64,000 nt of DNA from Streptomyces tsukubensis (GCF_003932715.1 NZ_CP020700.1:682001-746000); one strand, 5' to 3'; shown: positions 34,796-43,736, counted from the stretch's first letter. A program made the numbers and translations. Notes: a model not told the origin generated them from the sequence alone.

Positions 34796-34894
34796 TCAGC
34801 CCTTCAGCCACCTCCCCAGCTTCCACGCGATCCGGACCAGCAGGTCCTCGGCGCGCTGCCGCAGTGATGGCTTCTGCTTCCTGCGACGCCCCAT
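34796..34894 (-). CDS. 32-residue basic amphipathic peptide
   Basis: ATG at 34894, stop at 34796-34798, with GAGGGGAGG placed seven bases before the start. The product opens MGRRRKQK and continues with one predicted amphipathic helix (AEDLLVRIAWKLGRWLKG). It has about ten Arg/Lys against two acidic residues. The strong ribosome-binding site and a hairpin immediately after the stop support a real gene. Possible roles are a membrane-associated small protein, a toxin-like or antimicrobial peptide, or a nucleic-acid-binding peptide; none can be chosen from sequence. It diverges from the glycolipid-binding-domain gene and converges on the mut operon. Confidence 0.55.
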   Translation of the reverse strand: MGRRRKQKPSLRQRAEDLLVRIAWKLGRWLKG

Positions 34895-35115
34895 GGGCGC
34901 CTCCCCTCAGAACCGGCCGCCGAGATTCCCGGTCGACGGCCCTTCCTTCGGATTCGGGCCGGGCCCCGAGGGGAGGGGCCCGGACGTGTCCGTGAGGGGA
35001 GGCGCACCGCAGTGCGCACCGAGCACACTACCTCCGCTCCCCCGTTCGGCCCGACACTCCGTCAACTCGCGTCCACCACGGCCACTCGTGCGAGCGAATC
35101 GCCTCGGTCCGGCGT

Positions 35116-35121
35116 TAGCCT
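35116..35121 (+). promoter_or_regulatory. -10 of a leaderless promoter
   Basis: TAGCCT lies 6 bp before the ATG at 35128 and there is no ribosome-binding site between. It matches the arrangement seen before the LysR gene and mutA. Confidence 0.6.
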
Positions 35122-35127
35122 GGCCCT

Positions 35128-35727
35128 ATGCACAGACCTCCCGTATCACACGTACTGACCTGGGAAATCGTCGAGAATCAGGGGTACGAGACCGCCTGGG
35201 TAGGGCTCGGGGACGGGGTGCTGGAGGCCCGGGGGCGGGCCGTCGGTATCGCCCCGGAGCCGTACTGGATCACCTATGAGCTGCGGACCGGGCCGGAGTG
35301 GACGACCCGGGAGCTGCGGGTGACTGCCGAGTCGGCGGACGGGGTACGGGGTACGGTCCTCGCCCACGACGGCTCCGGGCACTGGACCGTCGACGGCGAG
35401 CAGCGGCCCGATCTCGACGGGGCCCTCGACTGCGATCTCGGGCTGTGCCCGCTCACCAACACCATGCCGGTGCTCCGGCACGGACTGCACCGGGCCGGTC
35501 CCTCCGGTGCGGCACGGACGTTCACCATGGCGTGGGTGTCGGTGCCCGATCTGACGGTCCGTGCGTCGGAGCAGACGTACACCCCGCTGGAGGAGACGGA
35601 CGACGGCGGGGCGCTCGTCCGCTACGAGGCGGGCGACTTCCGCCGGGACATCGAGATCGGTGCGGACGGGTTCGTCGTCGACTACCCGGACCTGGCGTAT
35701 CTGATCGGCCACGCCACCCACGGCTGA
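35128..35727 (+). CDS. putative glycolipid-binding domain protein
   Basis: 199 residues. The beta-rich sequence (VLTWEIVENQGYETAWVGLGDGVLEARGRAVG...PYWITYELRTGPEWTTRELRV, then LDCDLGLCPLTNTMPVLRHGL) matches the pattern of the putative glycolipid-binding family (PF06475-type). It has no signal peptide or membrane segment, so it is cytosolic. The biochemical role is not established for the family. The start is set by the leaderless promoter. It stands alone. Confidence 0.75.
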   Translation: MHRPPVSHVLTWEIVENQGYETAWVGLGDGVLEARGRAVGIAPEPYWITYELRTGPEWTTRELRVTAESADGVRGTVLAHDGSGHWTVDGEQRPDLDGALDCDLGLCPLTNTMPVLRHGLHRAGPSGAARTFTMAWVSVPDLTVRASEQTYTPLEETDDGGALVRYEAGDFRRDIEIGADGFVVDYPDLAYLIGHATHG

Positions 35728-35779
35728 CCGGGCGGCCGGGCGCGACCGGGCAGCCGTGGAATCGGCGGAACGCGGCGGG

Positions 35780-35785
35780 TAGCGT
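35780..35785 (+). promoter_or_regulatory. -10 element upstream of the GH4 gene
   Basis: TAGCGT is placed so that transcription would start near 35791, just before a GTG at 35796. The GH4 ATG is about 85 bp downstream of the predicted start. Confidence 0.4.
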
Positions 35786-35795
35786 GCGCGGTGTG

Positions 35796-35879
35796 GTGAG
35801 TGAGCGACGACCCGACCGGCAGGCCCCTCGTCATCGCCGCGCCCCGCGCGCGGCCCGTGTTCCGGGGGTGGTGGTATGA
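35796..35879 (+). CDS. possible 27-residue leader peptide coupled to the GH4 gene
   Basis: A GTG at 35796, a few bases after the predicted transcription start, opens a frame whose TGA (35877-35879) overlaps the GH4 ATG in an ATGA junction. The product is Arg/Pro-rich (SERRPDRQAPRHRRAPRAAR). The GH4 start itself has only a weak GGGGGTGGTGG site, so coupling would explain its translation. It may equally be chance in GC-rich sequence. Confidence 0.25.
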   Translation: MSERRPDRQAPRHRRAPRAARVPGVVV

Positions 35880-37219
35880 GGCTCGCCCTGCTGGGCGGCG
35901 GCGGGTTCCGGGTTCCGCTGGTGTACGGGGCCCTGCTGGGCGACCGTGCGGAGGGCCGGATCACCGAGCTGGTGCTGTACGACGTCGACTCCGGGCGGCT
36001 GACCGCCGTCGCCCGGGTCCTCGCCGAGCAGGCCGAAGGGGTGCCGGACGCCCCGGCCGTGACGGTGACCACCGACCTCGACGAGGCGCTGCGCGGAGCC
36101 GACTTCGTCTTCTCGGCGATCCGCGTCGGCGGCCTCGAAGGGCGCGCCGCCGACGAGCGGATCGCGCTGGCGGAGGGTGTGCTGGGCCAGGAGACCGTGG
36201 GTGCGGGCGGGATCGCGTACGGGCTGCGCACGGTGCCCGTTGCGGTGGAGATCGCCCGCCGGGTGGCCCGCCTCGCGCCGGATGCCCTGGTCATCAACTT
36301 CACCAATCCGGCGGGCCTGGTCACCGAGGCGATGGCCGGGGTGCTGGGCGACCGTGTGGTGGGGATCTGCGATTCGCCGGTGGGCCTCGGGCGGCGGGTC
36401 GCCCGGCTGCTCGGCGCCGATCCGGCGACGGCGTGGATCGACTACGCGGGCCTCAACCATCTGGGCTGGCTGCGCGGTCTGCGGGTCGGCGGCCGGGATC
36501 TGCTGCCCGGGCTGCTGGCCGATCCGGTACTGCTGGGGTCCTTCGAGGAGGGCCGGCTGTTCGGGGCCGACTGGCTGCGGACCCTGGGCGCCGTCCCCAA
36601 CGAGTATCTGCACTACTACTACTTCAACCGGGAGACGGTGGCCGCCTACCGGAGCGCGGAGCGGACCCGGGGCGCGTTCCTCCACGAGCAGCAGGACGGG
36701 TTCTACGCGGCGATGCGGCGACCTGGCGGCGGCTCGGCGCTGGCGGCCTGGGACCGTACCCGCGCCGAGCGGGAGGCGACGTACATGGCGCACAACCGGC
36801 AGGCGGCGGGCGCGGGCGAGCGGGACGCCGCCGATCTGGAGTCCGGGGGCTACGAGCAGGTCGCCCTGGCGCTGATGCGGGCCGTCGCCCGGGACGAGCG
36901 CACCACCCTGATCCTCAACGTCCGCAACCGGGGCGCCCTGGCACCGCTGGATGCGGACGCGGTCGTCGAGGTGCCCTGCCTGGTCGACGGCAACGGCGCG
37001 CATCCGGTGACCGTCTCCCCGCTGACCGGCCATGCGGCGGGGCTGGTGACCGCGGTGAAGGCGGTGGAGCGGGAGGTGCTGGCGGCGGCCGGGTCCGGAT
37101 CGCGCGAGCGGGCGGTGGCGGCGTTCGCGCTGCACCCGCTGGTCGACTCGGTGACGGTGGCCCGACGGCTGGTGGATGCCTATGCGGCGGCCCATCCGGG
37201 GCTCGCCTATCTGCGGTAG
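35876..37219 (+). CDS. glycoside hydrolase family 4 (6-phospho-beta-glucosidase type)
   Basis: 447 residues. GH4 enzymes use NAD+ and Mn2+ to cleave phosphorylated disaccharides by an oxidation-elimination mechanism. The N-terminal Rossmann turn LLGGGGFRVP, the metal ligands in GICDSP (Cys165) and GLNHLGW (His195), the NFTNPAG motif (141-147), and the tyrosine cluster NEYLHYYYFN (242-251) are all present. The pattern is closest to the CelF/BglT group acting on beta-linked 6-phosphoglycosides. No PTS transporter gene adjoins, so the sugar supply is not evident from this window. Confidence 0.92.
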   Translation: MRLALLGGGGFRVPLVYGALLGDRAEGRITELVLYDVDSGRLTAVARVLAEQAEGVPDAPAVTVTTDLDEALRGADFVFSAIRVGGLEGRAADERIALAEGVLGQETVGAGGIAYGLRTVPVAVEIARRVARLAPDALVINFTNPAGLVTEAMAGVLGDRVVGICDSPVGLGRRVARLLGADPATAWIDYAGLNHLGWLRGLRVGGRDLLPGLLADPVLLGSFEEGRLFGADWLRTLGAVPNEYLHYYYFNRETVAAYRSAERTRGAFLHEQQDGFYAAMRRPGGGSALAAWDRTRAEREATYMAHNRQAAGAGERDAADLESGGYEQVALALMRAVARDERTTLILNVRNRGALAPLDADAVVEVPCLVDGNGAHPVTVSPLTGHAAGLVTAVKAVEREVLAAAGSGSRERAVAAFALHPLVDSVTVARRLVDAYAAAHPGLAYLR

Positions 37220-37270
37220 GACCCGGGCGGCTGTCTGGGCAGGCCCCGGGCGGGGTCCGGCGCGCGCCGA

Positions 37271-37276
37271 TAATAT
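37271..37276 (+). promoter_or_regulatory. -10 of a leaderless promoter (FHA-ABC operon)
   Basis: TAATAT, an unusually strong -10 for this genome, lies 6 bp before the ATG at 37283. The mRNA would start on or next to the ATG. Confidence 0.65.
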
Positions 37277-37282
37277 GGTGAT

Positions 37283-39661
37283 ATGGCTGAGCGCCGTGCC
37301 GCGCCGACCGCCCCCGATCTGGTCATCGAGACGGACGACGGCTCCACCGTGATGCATCCGGGCCGGGCATACCAGGTCGGACGGGACCCGCTGTGCGACA
37401 TCGTGTTCGACGACGACCGTGTGTCATGGCACCACGCCGTCCTGCGGGCCGACGCCGACCACTGGACGGTGGAGGACGAGCACAGCACCAACGGCACCTA
37501 CGCGGACGGGCTGCGGGTCCGCTCCTGGGACGTGGGCGCGGGCAGCGAGCTGCGGTTCGGCAGCGCCACGGACGGGCCCCGCGCGGTCCTCGTCGACCGG
37601 GCCGCCCCCGCCCCCGCCCGTACCGCGCACGGCCCCGCCGCCGCGGAGCATCCTGGCCCGCATGTGTCCGTACCGGCCGCCACCGGCACCTTCCGGCATC
37701 CGACGTCGGTACGGCCGCGGCCCGCCCGTACCGTCCGGATCGGCCGGGCCTCCGACAACGACCTCGTCGTCGACGATCTGACGGTCTCCCGCCACCACGC
37801 CGAACTGCGGTCCCGCCCCGACGGGACCTACGAGATCGCCGATATCGGCTCCCACAACGGCACCTTCCTCAACGGTGTCGCGGTGACCGTCGCCGCCGTG
37901 GCCGAGGGCGACGTCGTCGGCATCGGGCACTCGGACTTCTGTCTCATCGGCGACGAACTCCAGGAGTACGTCGACACCGGCGAGGTCACGCTCGACGTGC
38001 AGGAGCTGACGGTGACCGTGGACCGCGGCCGCCGTACCCTCCTCGACCGGGTCACGTTCCCGGTACCCGAGCGCTGTCTGCTGGCCGTGGTCGGCCCCAG
38101 CGGCGCCGGAAAGTCGACCCTGCTCAACGCGCTCACCGGGCTGCGGCCCGCCGACGGCGGCGCCGTGCTGTACGACGGCCGTGACCTGTACCGGGACTAC
38201 GCGGAGCTGCGGCAGCGCATCGGGCTCGTACCGCAGGACGACATCCTGCACACGCAGCTCACCGTGCGCGCGGCCCTCGGGTACGCGGCCGAGCTGCGGT
38301 TCCCGCAGGACACGGGCAAGGAGGAGCGGCGCGGCCGGGTCTCCGAGGTGATCCGGGAACTGGGGCTCGGACACCGTGCCCAGCAGCCCGTGCACCGGCT
38401 CTCCGGCGGGCAGCGCAAACGGGTCAGCGTGGCCCTGGAGCTGCTGACGAAACCGTCGCTGCTCTTTCTCGACGAGCCGACGTCGGGGCTCGACCCGGGC
38501 ATGGACCGTTCGGTGATGCAGATGCTGCGGACCCTGGCCGACGACGGACGGACCGTGGTCGTGGTGACGCACAGCGTCCTCAGTCTGGATGTGTGCGACC
38601 GGCTGCTGGTCCTGGCGCCGGGCGGCAGGACCGCCTACTACGGGCCGCCGGACGAGGCGCTGGGTTTCTTCGGCCACGAGCGGTGGCCGGAGGCCTTCGC
38701 GGCGTTCGAGAACGAGCCCGACCGGGACTGGGCGGGCGACTACGCCGCGTCGGAGCACCACCGGCGCTATGTCACGGAAGCCTCCGCGCAGCCGCCGCCC
38801 GAGGCCACCAGGGGGCCCGTGCGCCCGGCGCCGCCGCCCGCGAAGCCGCGGAGCCGGAGCGCCCAGCTGTGGACCCTGGTACGGCGGTACACGGCGGCCC
38901 TCAGCGCCGACCGTACGTTCCTCGTGGTGATGATCGCCCTGCCGTTTGTGATGGGGGCGATGGCGCGCGCCCTGGCGGGCAGTGCGCTGACCCGCGATAC
39001 GGCGATGAACGCCCTGCTGATCCTCTGTGTCGGCGGGGTGCTGACGGGCTCCGCGAACGCCGTGCGCGAGCTGGTGAAGGAGCGGGCGATCTACCGGCGG
39101 GAACGGGCCGTGGGGCTGTCCCGGGGGGCGTATCTGCTGTCGAAGGTGGTGGTGCTGGGCACGGTGACGGTGCTCCAGGCCGTGGTCCTCACCCTGATCG
39201 GACTGGCCGGGGTGCGGCTCAACGCGCCGGGCGGCAGCGGGGTGCTGCTGCCACCCCTGGTCGAACTGACCCTGGCGGTGGCACTGCTGTCGTTCACGGC
39301 GATGATGCTCGGTCTGCTGATCTCCGCCCTGGTCTCCAAGGAGGAGGTCACCATGCCCCTGCTGGTGCTCCTCGCGATCGTGCAGGTCGTGTTCTGCGGG
39401 GCACTGCTGGAACTGCACGGGCTTCCGGTCGCGGAACAGCTGGCCTGGCTGGTGCCGTCCCGGTGGGCGCTGGCGGCGATGGCGGCCACGGTGGGGCTGG
39501 GGAGACTGGTGCCGGGTGCCCTGACGGCGGATCCGCTGTTCGAGCACTCCGCGGCGGTGTGGCTGCTGGATATGGGCATGATGGTGGTGCTGTCCGTGCT
39601 GTACGGCTGGCTGGTCGCCCTCCTCCTGCGCCGCCAGGAGCCCTCCGTGATGCGGAAGTAG
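37283..39661 (+). CDS. FHA-FHA-ABC transporter (ATPase fused to permease)
   Basis: 792 residues in the order FHA1 (about 15-95: VGRDPLCDIVFDDDRVSWHHAVL...STNGTY), linker, FHA2 (about 145-225: IGRASDNDLVVDDLTVSRHHAEL...SHNGTFLNG), ABC ATPase, ABC-2-type permease. The ATPase has Walker A GPSGAGKST, signature LSGGQRKR and Walker B LLFLDEPTSGLD. The permease has about six membrane segments ending near LYGWLVALLL. The layout is that of Mycobacterium Rv1747, whose FHA domains bind phosphothreonines made by kinase PknF and which is linked to export of cell-envelope glycolipids. Here a kinase gene lies two genes downstream in the same operon, so phospho-control is likely. The linker has Thr-Gly-Thr and Pro-Thr sites. 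Confidence 0.93.
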   Translation: MAERRAAPTAPDLVIETDDGSTVMHPGRAYQVGRDPLCDIVFDDDRVSWHHAVLRADADHWTVEDEHSTNGTYADGLRVRSWDVGAGSELRFGSATDGPRAVLVDRAAPAPARTAHGPAAAEHPGPHVSVPAATGTFRHPTSVRPRPARTVRIGRASDNDLVVDDLTVSRHHAELRSRPDGTYEIADIGSHNGTFLNGVAVTVAAVAEGDVVGIGHSDFCLIGDELQEYVDTGEVTLDVQELTVTVDRGRRTLLDRVTFPVPERCLLAVVGPSGAGKSTLLNALTGLRPADGGAVLYDGRDLYRDYAELRQRIGLVPQDDILHTQLTVRAALGYAAELRFPQDTGKEERRGRVSEVIRELGLGHRAQQPVHRLSGGQRKRVSVALELLTKPSLLFLDEPTSGLDPGMDRSVMQMLRTLADDGRTVVVVTHSVLSLDVCDRLLVLAPGGRTAYYGPPDEALGFFGHERWPEAFAAFENEPDRDWAGDYAASEHHRRYVTEASAQPPPEATRGPVRPAPPPAKPRSRSAQLWTLVRRYTAALSADRTFLVVMIALPFVMGAMARALAGSALTRDTAMNALLILCVGGVLTGSANAVRELVKERAIYRRERAVGLSRGAYLLSKVVVLGTVTVLQAVVLTLIGLAGVRLNAPGGSGVLLPPLVELTLAVALLSFTAMMLGLLISALVSKEEVTMPLLVLLAIVQVVFCGALLELHGLPVAEQLAWLVPSRWALAAMAATVGLGRLVPGALTADPLFEHSAAVWLLDMGMMVVLSVLYGWLVALLLRRQEPSVMRK

Positions 39662-39671
39662 GCACCGTTCG

Positions 39672-40415
39672 ATGACCGAGGAGACCGAGGACTTCACCCC
39701 GACGCATGTGGTGCCGCCGGGCGGGCTGGCGGCCTGGGAGACTCCGGGCACCTCACGGCCCGCCGCGTCCCTGGACCCGCTGCTGCCGGTGCTGCTGGCC
39801 GACCGGCGCGGCGACTGGGGGCGGATCGTCTGTGCGAACGGATGGTCGGCCTGGGTCGACGGCCGGCTGCTGGTCGCGGTGCCGCAGCCGCCGCCCGCGA
39901 CCGGACGGCCGCTGACCAGGACGGCCGATCAGCGGCCCCAGCTGGCGAAGACGGGCGAGGCGGTCAGCCGCTACCGCAGCGCCGCCGACGATCTCGCGGG
40001 CGGCCGGATCGACGGCGAGACCTTCCGCAGCCGGACCCGGGGGCTGCGGGCCGGGGTCGTCATCGACGGCGAGTCCGTATGGCTGTACGAGGCCGAGCAC
40101 GAGCGGTGGGTGTACGGGGACGGGGTGCGGCTGGGCACGTACGCGGTGTCCCGGGAGGCGCGGGACGACGCCCCGACCGGGGGCACGCCGGACGCACGGC
40201 CCGGCGCCGAGCCGGGACAGGGCTCCGTGACCGGATCCGGCGCCGAGGCCCTCACCGGACCCCGGCCGGAGGAACCGCCCGGAGCGGTCGGGGCGCCCGG
40301 GGCGCCCGGGACCGGACCGCCGCCGGATGCGCCGCCGCCCACCAGGGTGGTCGCCCCCGACGGCGGTGACGGCGGGGCGGCGCCCCGGCCGACGCGCCCG
40401 GGCGGCGAAGGCTGA
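39672..40415 (+). CDS. hypothetical protein with SH3-like N-terminal part
   Basis: 247 residues. The first ~60 contain DRRGDWGRIVCANGWSAWVDGRLLVAV, which reads like a bacterial SH3 repeat. A middle region follows (AVSRYRSAADDLAGGRIDGETFRSRTRGLRAGVVIDGESVWLYEAEHERWVYGDGVRLG). The last ~100 residues are Pro/Gly/Asp-rich and disordered. It has no signal peptide or membrane segment. It begins 10 bp after the exporter gene, and its stop overlaps the kinase start (TGATG), so it is probably an adaptor or substrate in the same signalling unit. Confidence 0.75.
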   Translation: MTEETEDFTPTHVVPPGGLAAWETPGTSRPAASLDPLLPVLLADRRGDWGRIVCANGWSAWVDGRLLVAVPQPPPATGRPLTRTADQRPQLAKTGEAVSRYRSAADDLAGGRIDGETFRSRTRGLRAGVVIDGESVWLYEAEHERWVYGDGVRLGTYAVSREARDDAPTGGTPDARPGAEPGQGSVTGSGAEALTGPRPEEPPGAVGAPGAPGTGPPPDAPPPTRVVAPDGGDGGAAPRPTRPGGEG

Positions 40416-41479
40416 TGGGGCCGCGCGAAACCGGTGCGTCCGGCGGGCCGGACCCGAGCGCGCCGAAGGATGCACCGGCACCGGATCCCCCGTCCGGACG
40501 CCCGACCGACCTCGCCGGAAAGCGGATCGCGGACTACCGGATCGAACAGGAGATCGGCCGGGGCGGGATGGCGGTCGTCTACCGGGCCCGTGACCTGCGG
40601 CTGGACCGTACTGTCGCACTGAAGCTGCTGGCACCCGAACTGGCCCGCAACGACACCTTTCGCCGCCGGTTCACCCATGAGTCACGGGTGGCCGCCGCCA
40701 TCGACCACCCCCATATCGTCCCGGTGTTCGAGGCCGGGGAGGCGGACGGGCTGCTGTACATCGCCATGCGGTACGTGCCCGGCCAGGACCTGCGGACCCT
40801 GCTGCGCCGGGAGGGCCCGCTGCCCATGGCCACGGCGGGCCGGATCGCCGCGCAGACCGCCTCCGCCCTGGACGCGGCGCACCGGCACGATCTGGTGCAC
40901 CGCGATGTGAAACCGGGGAACGTCCTGGTCGACGAGGGCACCGACAGCGACCATCCGGAGCATGTGTATCTCACCGACTTCGGGCTGACGAAGAAGTCGC
41001 TCTCGCTGACCGGGTTCACGACGGTGGGCCAGTTCGTCGGCACACTGGACTATGTGGCGCCCGAGCAGATCTCGGGGCGGCCGGTGGACGGCCGCTGCGA
41101 CGTCTACGGGCTGGCGTGCGTGGTGTACGAGATGCTGGGCGGGGCGCCGCCGTTCCAGCGGGACGACGATATGGCCCTGCTGTGGGCGCACCAGTTCGAC
41201 CCGCCGCCGCATCTGACGGGGCGCCGCCCGGATCTCCCGGCGGCGGTGGACGAGGTGCTGATCCGGGCCCTGGCGAAGGTGCCCGACGACCGTTACGGCT
41301 CGTGCGGGGCGTTTGTGACGGCACTGCGGGCGGCGGCGCACGGCCCGGGCCGTGCGCCGACCCGTACGGCGGCGGTGGCCGCGCCCGGCTCGTCGGGTCC
41401 TCCCCCGCCGCCCGCCCCGCCGTCGTGGGCCCTGCCGGTGTTCCCGGGGCTGCCGACCAGTCCCGGGACGTCCGGCTGA
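40415..41479 (+). CDS. Ser/Thr protein kinase (Hanks type, soluble)
   Basis: 354 residues. All kinase subdomains are visible: glycine loop GRGGMAVVY (48-56), catalytic lysine VALKLL (Lys70), HRDVKPGN (162-169), DFG (188-190), a GTLDYVAPEQ activation end and DVYGLACVVYEML. The activation loop holds several Thr/Ser residues for autophosphorylation. The C-terminal 50 residues are Pro/Ala-rich with no membrane span or PASTA repeats, so the enzyme is cytosolic, unlike PknF. Translational coupling to the SH3-like gene and linkage to an FHA-containing exporter suggest that it phosphorylates one or both. Confidence 0.95.
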   Translation: MGPRETGASGGPDPSAPKDAPAPDPPSGRPTDLAGKRIADYRIEQEIGRGGMAVVYRARDLRLDRTVALKLLAPELARNDTFRRRFTHESRVAAAIDHPHIVPVFEAGEADGLLYIAMRYVPGQDLRTLLRREGPLPMATAGRIAAQTASALDAAHRHDLVHRDVKPGNVLVDEGTDSDHPEHVYLTDFGLTKKSLSLTGFTTVGQFVGTLDYVAPEQISGRPVDGRCDVYGLACVVYEMLGGAPPFQRDDDMALLWAHQFDPPPHLTGRRPDLPAAVDEVLIRALAKVPDDRYGSCGAFVTALRAAAHGPGRAPTRTAAVAAPGSSGPPPPPAPPSWALPVFPGLPTSPGTSG

Positions 41480-41481
41480 CG

Positions 41482-41524
41482 GACCCCCTCGAAAGCGCGC
41501 ACGGCCGGATCGGGCGCGGGGGTC
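41482..41524. terminator. possible bidirectional hairpin after the kinase gene
   Basis: GACCCCC (41482-41488) and GGGGGTC (41518-41524) pair over 7 bp. The 29-base interior has short GCGC self-complementarity. It lies between the kinase stop (+) and the DUF4241-like stop (-). Confidence 0.4.
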
Positions 41525-42293
41525 AGTCCCTGGGCCCGATCCGGACTCTGTCGCTGAGCATCGTCACGTCCGGTGCCACGACGACGGCCGCCAGCTCACC
41601 TCCGGCGGTCCGCCCCAGCCAGCTGACCAGGGTGCCGTCGTCCACGGCCATCGTCACCAGATCGGCGCCGACCGTATCGTCCCGGACCAGTTCATTGCCG
41701 TCGGGCAGCGCTTCGACGGCCCGTTGCTCCGACTCCTCCGGACGGTCGGCGCTCTCCTCGCGCGCCTTCAGGAACAAGCGGGCCAGGGTCCCGCGGTGCG
41801 CGGCGTCGGCGAAACAGCCCAGGCCCGTTTCCAGGTAGACGCCCGGCTCAAGGCCCTGGGGGACGTCCTCGACGCGCTCCCCCACGCCGAGGGCCATCTC
41901 CCAGCCCACCACCGGTTCGTCACGGACGATCAGCCTGGTCCCGGAGCAGTCCCGCATGTCCGTGATCCTGCCCTGATATTCGAAGGGGGCGCTGGTCCAG
42001 GCCGTCTCCACCCGGTAGGCGCCCGGCGGTATCCGCTCGGCCAGCTCCCACCATTCGCCGTCCGGCCACTCCTCCGCATGCGACGGTGCGAACGAGTCGT
42101 CCGGCCAGGGCGTGCCGACCCCGAGGCGTCCGCTGGGGATGCGGATCGTGGCCGCGTGGATCAGCTCGACCACCGTGACGTCCCCGGACAGGTCGTAGAC
42201 CGGGCCCAGTCGGGTGCCCGGAACGAAGACGGAGTGCAGATACGCCGCCATTCTCGGCCCCGCCGTCAGCCGGGGATCCCCCGTCCATGCCAT
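41523..42293 (-). CDS. DUF4241-like protein
   Basis: 256 residues from an ATG at 42293 with GGAGGGGG upstream. The sequence has RIPSGRLGVGTPWP near residue 55, IPPGAYRVETAW in the middle, and GVYLETGLGCFAD later. This order is typical of DUF4241 proteins, which are found as immunity-like or unassigned cytosolic proteins in actinomycetes. No toxin gene adjoins. The function is unknown and the family assignment is by pattern. Confidence 0.65.
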   Translation of the reverse strand: MAWTGDPRLTAGPRMAAYLHSVFVPGTRLGPVYDLSGDVTVVELIHAATIRIPSGRLGVGTPWPDDSFAPSHAEEWPDGEWWELAERIPPGAYRVETAWTSAPFEYQGRITDMRDCSGTRLIVRDEPVVGWEMALGVGERVEDVPQGLEPGVYLETGLGCFADAAHRGTLARLFLKAREESADRPEESEQRAVEALPDGNELVRDDTVGADLVTMAVDDGTLVSWLGRTAGGELAAVVVAPDVTMLSDRVRIGPRD

Positions 42294-42361
42294 GCCGTGC
42301 CCCCTCCACCGGATGCGCGCCCCTGGATGTCTGCGCTCGTGGCGCCATCGTAGAGAGCACC

Positions 42362-42421
42362 ACTGACAACGCTGCCAATGCTGCCAAGGCCGCCAATGCC
42401 GCCAACACCGACAACGCCGCC
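42362..42421. repeat. 9-bp tandem array
   Basis: Six or more imperfect units of GCNGCCAAN fill 42362-42421, between the start of the DUF4241-like gene and the stop of the streptophobe gene. Both genes run leftward. Confidence 0.6.
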
Positions 42422-42449
42422 ACCCCCGCAAGCACTGCCAACGCCCGTC

Positions 42450-43730
42450 TCAGTGCCCGGCGGAGCCGTGACGGCGCCGGTGGACGAGGCCCGCGGCAAA
42501 GCCGGTCACCAGTCCCCACAGGGCGGCTGCGAGCAGCGCCGTCCACCAGCGGGGCAGCAGTTCCACCCGGCCGGAGAGCGCGCCGCCGACATCTCCGAGG
42601 CCGAGCAGGGAGAGGCCGTAGTGGGCGTCGACCCGGCAGAGCAGACAGACCGTCAGGACGGTGACGACGAGCGCCGCGGCCGTCCGGACGGCGTGCTGCC
42701 AGGGGCGGGTACCGGGCGGGGAGCGCAGCGCGGCGAGAACCGCTGCCGCAAGGACCCCGACGGCGGCGGCGACCAGCAGCCACCAGGCGTCGCCGCTCTC
42801 TGCGGTGAGGGACTTCAGGTCGAGCGTGGTGCCGCCGGGTGTACGGAGCACCGTGTCCAGGGCCTTCGGCATCGGCAGTCCGAACGGGCCTTCGGCCAGC
42901 CCGTCCCAGACCGTGCCGAGGCCGAGGGTGAGCGCGAGCCACGCGAGGTTGGGCAGCCCGAGGAGGATCACGGCCAGGGTTTCGGACGCCCGGCCGCGGG
43001 TCGCGGCGGTCACCAGTCCGGCGACGAGCGCCGCGGCGACGTAGGCGAGCAGCAGGACCGCCATGGCGTGTGCGGCCGGGCGGACCGGGGCGACCGCGCG
43101 GAGCAGCCGGGCGGGAAGCCCCGCACCGCGCGAGGCGAGCAGCGCCGCGGCGAACAGGGCGGCCAGCCAGAGGAGTCCGTACAGCAGGGTGAGCGGTACG
43201 TCGGCGGCGAAACCGGCCCGTGCCGAGAGGCCGAGGAGGCTGCCGATGTCGGCGATCGTGCCCTCGGGGGTGATGTCGAAGGTGTGCCGGGCGATCGCCG
43301 CCAGTGCGACGAGGACGACGGCCCACAGCAGGCCCAGTCGGGCCGCCCACGCCGCGAGGTCGCGGGTCCGGACCATCGCGTGGTGGCGCAGCGGGCGCAG
43401 AAAGCCGCGGGCCAGGACGAGTGCGGCCACCAGGGTGACCGAGAGCGGGACGACCGCGAGGTCGCCGCCCCCTGCCGCGAGGTCCCCGGCGCCGCCGGAG
43501 AGTTCGACGGTACCGCCCGCGGCGAGGACCGCGGTGGCGGCGACGACCTGCGGGAAGGCTCCGCCGGGCAGTCCCTGGGCACCTGCCGCCCAGAGTCCCA
43601 GCGCCGCGGTGACGACCAGCGCGACCAGCCCGCCGGCCACGACGAGGAAGGCCTGGATCCAGCCGTAGGGGGTCCGGCCGACCGGTGGGGGGCCCGGGGT
43701 GCGCCGCCCGGGCACTGGCTGTTGGCTCAC
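42450..43730 (-). CDS. streptophobe-family multi-pass membrane protein
   Basis: 426 residues from a GTG at 43730. About ten hydrophobic segments span the protein. It starts with a Pro-rich cytosolic tail leading into TPYGWIQAFLVVAGGLVALVVTAALGLW and includes the conserved-looking GLPNLAWLALTLGLGTVWDG region. This fits the streptomycete streptophobe family of hydrophobic proteins of unknown function. Such genes recur beside Ser/Thr kinase and DUF6777 genes, as here. TAGCGT (43737-43742, minus strand) lies 6 bp before the GTG with no ribosome-binding site, so the transcript is probably leaderless. Confidence 0.75.
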   Translation of the reverse strand: MSQQPVPGRRTPGPPPVGRTPYGWIQAFLVVAGGLVALVVTAALGLWAAGAQGLPGGAFPQVVAATAVLAAGGTVELSGGAGDLAAGGGDLAVVPLSVTLVAALVLARGFLRPLRHHAMVRTRDLAAWAARLGLLWAVVLVALAAIARHTFDITPEGTIADIGSLLGLSARAGFAADVPLTLLYGLLWLAALFAAALLASRGAGLPARLLRAVAPVRPAAHAMAVLLLAYVAAALVAGLVTAATRGRASETLAVILLGLPNLAWLALTLGLGTVWDGLAEGPFGLPMPKALDTVLRTPGGTTLDLKSLTAESGDAWWLLVAAAVGVLAAAVLAALRSPPGTRPWQHAVRTAAALVVTVLTVCLLCRVDAHYGLSLLGLGDVGGALSGRVELLPRWWTALLAAALWGLVTGFAAGLVHRRRHGSAGH

Positions 43731-43736
43731 GCCGTC

